From Parapristionchus giblindavisi (lineage: Eukaryota > Nematoda > Chromadorea > Rhabditida > Diplogasteridae): a stretch of 64,000 bases of DNA. The notes beneath the pieces were generated by a model that saw only the letters and a program-made list of their open reading frames with translations, had not been told where the DNA came from and made no database searches. This document shows, in pieces, positions 51,047 to 61,800 of the stretch. The translations under genes and the position numbers were made by a program. Within the stretch, counting starts at the first letter, position 1. Each line of letters opens with the position of its first letter. Where the stretch lies: assembly GCA_943737045.1 (NCBI GenBank), contig CALSFV010000030.1, forward strand, positions 651,501 through 715,500. The letters run 5' to 3'.

Positions 51047-54000
51047 TTGCTCTTTCACGTGGTATATGCTACGATAAGTTTCGATAAAACATTGACGTGT
51101 CACGAATTCTTTAATGCCAGAAATGCATTATTCAATTTTGTTAATTCGGCTGGAGTGGCCGTTGTTCAACATGGGAACGTGCAAAATACTCAGAATTTTT
51201 TGCTCTTTCGTTTGGTATATAACACGCTGGGTTTCGCAGAAAATTTTTCATGTCAGGTATTGTTTTGGTCTTATCAGAGTGAAAGCTACTTTTGTACTTA
51301 TTGCATTGTGGAATCAACACAAGATTACAGTTTGACATGAACTGAAGTGTAGATTATTCAGAATTTTTTGCTCTTTTACGTGGTATATGCTACGATAAGT
51401 TTCGATAAAACATTGACGTGTCACGAATTCTTTAATGCCAGAAATGCATTATTCAATTTTGTTAATTCGGCTGGAGTGGCCGTTGTTCAACATGGGAACG
51501 TGCAAAATACTCAGAATTTTTTGCTCTTTCGTTTGGTATATAACACGCTGGGTTTCGCAGAAAATTTTTCATGTCAGGTATTGTTTTGGTCTTATCAGAG
51601 TGAAAGCTACTTTTGTACTTATTGCATTGTGGAATCAACACAAGATTACAGTTTGACATGAACTGAAGTGTAGATTATTCAGAATTTTTTGCTCTTTTAC
51701 GTGGTATATGCTACGATAAGTTTCGATAAAACATTGACGTGCCACGAATTCTTTAATGCCAGAAATGCATTATTCAATTTTGTTAATTCGGCTGGAGTGG
51801 CCGTTGTTCAACATGGGAACGTGCAAAATACTCAGAATTTTTTGCTCTTTCGTTTGGTATATAACACGCTGGGTTTCGCAGAAAATTTTTCATGTCAGGT
51901 ATTGTTTTGGTCTTATCAGAGTGAAAGCTACTTTTGTACTTATTGCATTGTGGAATCAACACAAGATTACAGTTTGACATGAACTGAAGTGTAGATTATT
52001 CAGAATTTTTTGCTCTTTTACGTGGTATATGCTACGATAAGTTTCGATAAAACATTGACGTGTCACGAATTCTTTAATGCCAGAAATGCATTATTCAATT
52101 TTGTTAATTCGGCTGGAGTGGCCGTTGTTCAACATGGGAACGTGCAAAATACTCAGAATTTTTTGCTCTTTCGTTTGGTATATAACACGCTGGGTTTCGC
52201 AGAAAATTTTTCATGTCAGGTATTGTTTTGGTCTTATCAGAGTGAAAGCTACTTTTGTACTTATTGCATTGTGGAATCAACACAAGATTACAGTTTGACA
52301 TGAACTGAAGTGTAGATTATTCAGAATTTTTTGCTCTTTTACGTGGTATATGCTACGATAAGTTTCGATAAAACATTGACGTGTCACGAATTCTTTAATG
52401 CCAGAAATGCATTATTCAATTTTGTTAATTCGGCTGGAGTGGCCGTTGTTCAACATGGGAACGTGCAAAATACTCAGAATTTTTTGCTCTTTCGTTTGGT
52501 ATATAACACGCTGGGTTTCGCAGAAAATTTTTCATGTCAGGTATTGTTTTGGTCTTATCAGAGTGAAAGCTACTTTTGTACTTATTGCATTGTGGAATCA
52601 ACACAAGATTACTGTTTGACATGAACTGAAGTGTAGATTATTCAGAATTTTTTGCTCTTTCACGTGGTATATGCTACGATAAGTTTCGATAAAACATTGA
52701 CGTGTCACGAATTCTTTAATGCCAGAAATGCATTATTCAATTTTGTTAATTCGGCTGGAGTGGCCGTTGTTCAACATGGGAACGTGCAAAATACTCAGAA
52801 TTTTTTGCTCTTTCGTTTGGTATATAACACGCTGGGTTTCGCAGAAAATTTTTCATGTCAGGTATTGTTTTGGTCTTATCAGAGTGAAAGCTACTTTTGT
52901 ACTTATTGCATTGTGGAATCAACACAAGATTACAGTTTGACATGAACTGAAGTGTAGATTATTCAGAATTTTTTGCTCTTTTACGTGGTATATGCTACGA
53001 TAAGTTTCGATAAAACATTGACGTGTCACGAATTCTTTAATGCCAGAAATGCATTATTCAATTTTGTTAATTCGGCTGGAGTGGCCGTTGTTCAACATGG
53101 GAACGTGCAAAATACTCAGAATTTTTTGCTCTTTCGTTTGGTATATAACACGCTGGGTTTCGCAGAAAATTTTTCATGTCAGGTATTGTTTTGGTCTTAT
53201 CAGAGTGAAAGCTACTTTTGTACTTATTGCATTGTGGAATCAACACAAGATTACAGTTTGACATGAACTGAAGTGTAGATTATTCAGAATTTTTTGCTCT
53301 TTTACGTGGTATATGCTACGATAAGTTTCGATAAAACATTGACGTGCCACGAATTCTTTAATGCCAGAAATGCATTATTCAATTTTGTTAATTCGGCTGG
53401 AGTGGCCGTTGTTCAACATGGGAACGTGCAAAATACTCAGAATTTTTTGCTCTTTCGTTTGGTATATAACACGCTGGGTTTCGCAGAAAATTTTTCATGT
53501 CAGGTATTGTTTTGGTCTTATCAGAGTGAAAGCTACTTTTGTACTTATTGCATTGTGGAATCAACACAAGATTACAGTTTGACATGAACTGAAGTGTAGA
53601 TTATTCAGAATTTTTTGCTCTTTTACGTGGTATATGCTACGATAAGTTTCGATAAAACATTGACGTGTCACGAATTCTTTAATGCCAGAAATGCATTATT
53701 CAATTTTGTTAATTCGGCTGGAGTGGCCGTTGTTCAACATGGGAACGTGCAAAATACTCAGAATTTTTTGCTCTTTCGTTTGGTATATAACACGCTGGGT
53801 TTCGCAGAAAATTTTTCATGTCAGGTATTGTTTTGGTCTTATCAGAGTGAAAGCTACTTTTGTACTTATTGCATTGTGGAATCAACACAAGATTACAGTT
53901 TGACATGAACTGAAGTGTAGATTATTCAGAATTTTTTGCTCTTTTACGTGGTATATGCTACGATAAGTTTCGATAAAACATTGACGTGTCACGAATTCTT

Positions 54001-55540
54001 TAATGCCAGAAATGCATTATTCAATTTTGTTAATTCGGCTGGAGTGGCCGTTGTTCAACATGGGAACGTGCAAAATACTCAGAATTTTTTGCTCTTTCGT
54101 TTGGTATATAACACGCTGGGTTTCGCAGAAAATTTTTCATGTCAGGTATTGTTTTGGTCTTATCAGAGTGAAAGCTACTTTTGTACTTATTGCATTGTGG
54201 AATCAACACAAGATTACTGTTTGACATGAACTGAAGTGTAGATTATTCAGAATTTTTTGCTCTTTCACGTGGTATATGCTACGATAAGTTTCGATAAAAC
54301 ATTGACGTGTCACGAATTCTTTAATGCCAGAAATGCATTATTCAATTTTGTTAATTCGGCTGGAGTGGCCGTTGTTCAACATGGGAACGTGCAAAATACT
54401 CAGAATTTTTTGCTCTTTCGTTTGGTATATAACACGCTGGGTTTCGCAGAAAATTTTTCATGTCAGGTATTGTTTTGGTCTTATCAGAGTGAAAGCTACT
54501 TTTGTACTTATTGCATTGTGGAATCAACACAAGATTACAGTTTGACATGAACTGAAGTGTAGATTATTCAGAATTTTTTGCTCTTTTACGTGGTATATGC
54601 TACGATAAGTTTCGATAAAACATTGACGTGTCACGAATTCTTTAATGCCAGAAATGCATTATTCAATTTTGTTAATTCGGCTGGAGTGGCCGTTGTTCAA
54701 CATGGGAACGTGCAAAATACTCAGAATTTTTTGCTCTTTCGTTTGGTATATAACACGCTGGGTTTCGCAGAAAATTTTTCATGTCAGGTATTGTTTTGGT
54801 CTTATCAGAGTGAAAGCTACTTTTGTACTTATTGCATTGTGGAATCAACACAAGATTACTGTTTGACATGAACTGAAGTGTAGATTATTCAGAATTTTTT
54901 GCTCTTTCACGTGGTATATGCTACGATAAGTTTCGATAAAACATTGACGTGTAACGAATTCTTTAATGCCAGAAATGCATTATTCAATTTTGTTAATTCG
55001 GCTGGAGTGGCCGTTGTTCAACATGGGAACGTGCAAAATACTCAGAATTTTTTGCTCTTTCGTTTGGTATATAACACGCTGGGTTTCGCAGAAAATTTTT
55101 CATGTCAGGTATTGTTTTGGTCTTATCAGAGTGAAAGCTACTTTTGTACTTATTGCATTGTGGAATCAACACAAGATTACTGTTTGACATGAACTGAAGT
55201 GTAGATTATTCAGAATTTTTTGCTCTTTCACGTGGTATATGCTACGATAAGTTTCGATAAAACATTGACGTGTCACGAATTCTTTAATGCCAGAAATGCA
55301 TTATTCAATTTTGTTAATTCGGCTGGAGTGGCCGTTGTTCAACATGGGAACGTGCAAAATACTCAGAATTTTTTGCTCTTTCGTTTGGTATATAACACGC
55401 TGGGTTTCGCAGAAAATTTTTCATGTCAGGTATTGTTTTGGTCTTATCAGAGTGAAAGCTACTTTTGTACTTATTGCATTGTGGAATCAACACAAGATTA
55501 CAGTTTGACATGAACTGAAGTGTAGATTATTCAGAATTTT

Positions 55541-55860
55541 TTGCTCTTTTACGTGGTATATGCTACGATAAGTTTCGATAAAACATTGACGTGTCACGAA
55601 TTCTTTAATGCCAGAAATGCATTATTCAATTTTGTTAATTCGGCTGGAGTGGCCGTTGTTCAACATGGGAACGTGCAAAATACTCAGAATTTTTGCTCTT
55701 TCGTTTGGTATATAACACGCTGGGTTTCGCAGAAAATTTTTCATGTCAGGTATTGTTTTGGTCTTATCAGAGTGAAAGCTACTTTTGTACTTATTGCATT
55801 GTGGAATCAACACAAGATTACTGTTTGACATGAACTGAAGTGTAGATTATTCAGAATTTT
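55541..55860 (+). repeat. The only 320-bp unit of satellite 3 (1-bp deletion)
   Basis: This copy reads CTCAGAATTTTTGCTC with one T fewer in the T-run (about 55690-55694). All other complete units counted in the window are 321 bp. The change shifts the plus frame within the copy. As it lies in a homopolymer it could also be a base-calling error. Confidence 0.8.
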
Positions 55861-58800
55861 TTGCTCTTTCACGTGGTATATGCTACGATAAGTTTCGATA
55901 AAACATTGACGTGTAACGAATTCTTTAATGCCAGAAATGCATTATTCAATTTTGTTAATTCGGCTGGAGTGGCCGTTGTTCAACATGGGAACGTGCAAAA
56001 TACTCAGAATTTTTTGCTCTTTCGTTTGGTATATAACACGCTGGGTTTCGCAGAAAATTTTTCATGTCAGGTATTGTTTTGGTCTTATCAGAGTGAAAGA
56101 TTCTTTTGTACTTATTGCATTGTGGAATCAACACAAGATTACTGTTTGACATGAACTGAAGTGTAGATTATTCAGAATTTTTTGCTCTTTCACGTGGTAT
56201 ATGCTACGATAAGTTTCGATAAAACATTGACGTGTCACGAATTCTTTAATGCCAGAAATGCATTATTCAATTTTGTTAATTCGGCTGGAGTGGCCGTTGT
56301 TCAACATGGGAACGTGCAAAATACTCAGAATTTTTTGCTCTTTCGTTTGGTATATAACACGCTGGGTTTCGCAGAAAATTTTTCATGTCAGGTATTGTTT
56401 TGGTCTTATCAGAGTGAAAGCTACTTTTGTACTTATTGCATTGTGGAATCAACACAAGATTACAGTTTGACATGAACTGAAGTGTAGATTATTCAGAATT
56501 TTTTGCTCTTTTACGTGGTATATGCTACGATAAGTTTCGATAAAACATTGACGTGTCACGAATTCTTTAATGCCAGAAATGCATTATTCAATTTTGTTAA
56601 TTCGGCTGGAGTGGCCGTTGTTCAACATGGGAACGTGCAAAATACTCAGAATTTTTTGCTCTTTCGTTTGGTATATAACACGCTGGGTTTCGCAGAAAAT
56701 TTTTCATGTCAGGTATTGTTTTGGTCTTATCAGAGTGAAAGCTACTTTTGTACTTATTGCATTGTGGAATCAACACAAGATTACAGTTTGACATGAACTG
56801 AAGTGTAGATTATTCAGAATTTTTTGCTCTTTTACGTGGTATATGCTACGATAAGTTTCGATAAAACATTGACGTGCCACGAATTCTTTAATGCCAGAAA
56901 TGCATTATTCAATTTTGTTAATTCGGCTGGAGTGGCCGTTGTTCAACATGGGAACGTGCAAAATACTCAGAATTTTTTGCTCTTTCGTTTGGTATATAAC
57001 ACGCTGGGTTTCGCAGAAAATTTTTCATGTCAGGTATTGTTTTGGTCTTATCAGAGTGAAAGCTACTTTTGTACTTATTGCATTGTGGAATCAACACAAG
57101 ATTACAGTTTGACATGAACTGAAGTGTAGATTATTCAGAATTTTTTGCTCTTTTACGTGGTATATGCTACGATAAGTTTCGATAAAACATTGACGTGTCA
57201 CGAATTCTTTAATGCCAGAAATGCATTATTCAATTTTGTTAATTCGGCTGGAGTGGCCGTTGTTCAACATGGGAACGTGCAAAATACTCAGAATTTTTTG
57301 CTCTTTCGTTTGGTATATAACACGCTGGGTTTCGCAGAAAATTTTTCATGTCAGGTATTGTTTTGGTCTTATCAGAGTGAAAGATTCTTTTGTACTTATT
57401 GCATTGTGGAATCAACACAAGATTACTGTTTGACATGAACTGAAGTGTAGATTATTCAGAATTTTTTGCTCTTTCACGTGGTATATGCTACGATAAGTTT
57501 CGATAAAACATTGACGTGTCACGAATTCTTTAATGCCAGAAATGCATTATTCAATTTTGTTAATTCGGCTGGAGTGGCCGTTGTTCAACATGGGAACGTG
57601 CAAAATACTCAGAATTTTTTGCTCTTTCGTTTGGTATATAACACGCTGGGTTTCGCAGAAAATTTTTCATGTCAGGTATTGTTTTGGTCTTATCAGAGTG
57701 AAAGCTACTTTTGTACTTATTGCATTGTGGAATCAACACAAGATTACAGTTTGACATGAACTGAAGTGTAGATTATTCAGAATTTTTTGCTCTTTTACGT
57801 GGTATATGCTACGATAAGTTTCGATAAAACATTGACGTGTCACGAATTCTTTAATGCCAGAAATGCATTATTCAATTTTGTTAATTCGGCTGGAGTGGCC
57901 GTTGTTCAACATGGGAACGTGCAAAATACTCAGAATTTTTTGCTCTTTCGTTTGGTATATAACACGCTGGGTTTCGCAGAAAATTTTTCATGTCAGGTAT
58001 TGTTTTGGTCTTATCAGAGTGAAAGCTACTTTTGTACTTATTGCATTGTGGAATCAACACAAGATTACAGTTTGACATGAACTGAAGTGTAGATTATTCA
58101 GAATTTTTTGCTCTTTTACGTGGTATATGCTACGATAAGTTTCGATAAAACATTGACGTGCCACGAATTCTTTAATGCCAGAAATGCATTATTCAATTTT
58201 GTTAATTCGGCTGGAGTGGCCGTTGTTCAACATGGGAACGTGCAAAATACTCAGAATTTTTTGCTCTTTCGTTTGGTATATAACACGCTGGGTTTCGCAG
58301 AAAATTTTTCATGTCAGGTATTGTTTTGGTCTTATCAGAGTGAAAGCTACTTTTGTACTTATTGCATTGTGGAATCAACACAAGATTACAGTTTGACATG
58401 AACTGAAGTGTAGATTATTCAGAATTTTTTGCTCTTTTACGTGGTATATGCTACGATAAGTTTCGATAAAACATTGACGTGTCACGAATTCTTTAATGCC
58501 AGAAATGCATTATTCAATTTTGTTAATTCGGCTGGAGTGGCCGTTGTTCAACATGGGAACGTGCAAAATACTCAGAATTTTTTGCTCTTTCGTTTGGTAT
58601 ATAACACGCTGGGTTTCGCAGAAAATTTTTCATGTCAGGTATTGTTTTGGTCTTATCAGAGTGAAAGCTACTTTTGTACTTATTGCATTGTGGAATCAAC
58701 ACAAGATTACAGTTTGACATGAACTGAAGTGTAGATTATTCAGAATTTTTTGCTCTTTTACGTGGTATATGCTACGATAAGTTTCGATAAAACATTGACG

Positions 58801-61800
58801 TGTCACGAATTCTTTAATGCCAGAAATGCATTATTCAATTTTGTTAATTCGGCTGGAGTGGCCGTTGTTCAACATGGGAACGTGCAAAATACTCAGAATT
58901 TTTTGCTCTTTCGTTTGGTATATAACACGCTGGGTTTCGCAGAAAATTTTTCATGTCAGGTATTGTTTTGGTCTTATCAGAGTGAAAGCTACTTTTGTAC
59001 TTATTGCATTGTGGAATCAACACAAGATTACAGTTTGACATGAACTGAAGTGTAGATTATTCAGAATTTTTTGCTCTTTTACGTGGTATATGCTACGATA
59101 AGTTTCGATAAAACATTGACGTGTCACGAATTCTTTAATGCCAGAAATGCATTATTCAATTTTGTTAATTCGGCTGGAGTGGCCGTTGTTCAACATGGGA
59201 ACGTGCAAAATACTCAGAATTTTTTGCTCTTTCGTTTGGTATATAACACGCTGGGTTTCGCAGAAAAATTTTCATGTCAGGTATTGTTTTGGTCTTATCA
59301 GAGTGAAAGCTACTTTTGTACTTATTGCATTGTGGAATCAACACAAGATTACAGTTTGACATGAACTGAAGTGTAGATTATTCAGAATTTTTTGCTCTTT
59401 TACGTGGTATATGCTACGATAAGTTTCGATAAAACATTGACGTGTCACGAATTCTTTAATGCCAGAAATGCATTATTCAATTTTGTTAATTCGGCTGGAG
59501 TGGCCGTTGTTCAACATGGGAACGTGCAAAATACTCAGAATTTTTTGCTCTTTCGTTTGGTATATAACACGCTGGGTTTCGCAGAAAATTTTTCATGTCA
59601 GGTATTGTTTTGGTCTTATCAGAGTGAAAGCTACTTTTGTACTTATTGCATTGTGGAATCAACACAAGATTACAGTTTGACATGAACTGAAGTGTAGATT
59701 ATTCAGAATTTTTTGCTCTTTCACGTGGTATATGCTACGATAAGTTTCGATAAAACATTGACGTGTCACGAATTCTTTAATGCCAGAAATGCATTATTCA
59801 ATTTTGTTAATTCGGCTGGAGTGGCCGTTGTTCAACATGGGAACGTGCAAAATACTCAGAATTTTTTGCTCTTTCGTTTGGTATATAACACGCTGGGTTT
59901 CGCAGAAAATTTTTCATGTCAGGTATTGTTTTGGTCTTATCAGAGTGAAAGCTACTTTTGTACTTATTGCATTGTGGAATCAACACAAGATTACAGTTTG
60001 ACATGAACTGAAGTGTAGATTATTCAGAATTTTTTGCTCTTTTACGTGGTATATGCTTCGATAAGTTTCGATAAAACATTGACGTGTCACGAATTCTTTA
60101 ATGCCAGAAATGCATTATTCAATTTTGTTAATTCGGCTGGAGTGGCCGTTGTTCAACATGGGAACGTGCAAAATACTCAGAATTTTTTGCTCTTTCGTTT
60201 GGTATATAACACGCTGGGTTTCGCAGAAAATTTTTCATGTCAGGTATTGTTTTGGTCTTATCAGAGTGAAAGCTACTTTTGTACTTATTGCATTGTGGAA
60301 TCAACACAAGATTACTGTTTGACATGAACTGAAGTGTAGATTATTCAGAATTTTTTGCTCTTTCACGTGGTATATGCTACGATAAGTTTCGATAAAACAT
60401 TGACGTGTCACGAATTCTTTAATGCCAGAAATGCATTATTCAATTTTGTTAATTCGGCTGGAGTGGCCGTTGTTCAACATGGGAACGTGCAAAATACTCA
60501 GAATTTTTTGCTCTTTCGTTTGGTATATAACACGCTGGGTTTCGCAGAAAATTTTTCATGTCAGGTATTGTTTTGGTCTTATCAGAGTGAAAGCTACTTT
60601 TGTACTTATTGCATTGTGGAATCAACACAAGATTACTGTTTGACATGAACTGAAGTGTAGATTATTCAGAATTTTTTGCTCTTTCACGTGGTATATGCTA
60701 CGATAAGTTTCGATAAAACATTGACGTGTCACGAATTCTTTAATGCCAGAAATGCATTATTCAATTTTGTTAATTCGGCTGGAGTGGCCGTTGTTCAACA
60801 TGGGAACGTGCAAAATACTCAGAATTTTTTGCTCTTTCGTTTGGTATATAACACGCTGGGTTTCGCAGAAAATTTTTCATGTCAGGTATTGTTTTGGTCT
60901 TATCAGAGTGAAAGCTACTTTTGTACTTATTGCATTGTGGAATCAACACAAGATTACAGTTTGACATGAACTGAAGTGTAGATTATTCAGAATTTTTTGC
61001 TCTTTTACGTGGTATATGCTACGATAAGTTTCGATAAAACATTGACGTGTCACGAATTCTTTAATGCCAGAAATGCATTATTCAATTTTGTTAATTCGGC
61101 TGGAGTGGCCGTTGTTCAACATGGGAACGTGCAAAATACTCAGAATTTTTTGCTCTTTCGTTTGGTATATAACACGCTGGGTTTCGCAGAAAATTTTTCA
61201 TGTCAGGTATTGTTTTGGTCTTATCAGAGTGAAAGCTACTTTTGTACTTATTGCATTGTGGAATCAACACAAGATTACAGTTTGACATGAACTGAAGTGT
61301 AGATTATTCAGAATTTTTTGCTCTTTTACGTGGTATATGCTACGATAAGTTTCGATAAAACATTGACGTGTCACGAATTCTTTAATGCCAGAAATGCATT
61401 ATTCAATTTTGTTAATTCGGCTGGAGTGGCCGTTGTTCAACATGGGAACGTGCAAAATACTCAGAATTTTTTGCTCTTTCGTTTGGTATATAACACGCTG
61501 GGTTTCGCAGAAAATTTTTCATGTCAGGTATTGTTTTGGTCTTATCAGAGTGAAAGCTACTTTTGTACTTATTGCATTGTGGAATCAACACAAGATTACA
61601 GTTTGACATGAACTGAAGTGTAGATTATTCAGAATTTTTTGCTCTTTTACGTGGTATATGCTACGATAAGTTTCGATAAAACATTGACGTGTCACGAATT
61701 CTTTAATGCCAGAAATGCATTATTCAATTTTGTTAATTCGGCTGGAGTGGCCGTTGTTCAACATGGGAACGTGCAAAATACTCAGAATTTTTTGCTCTTT

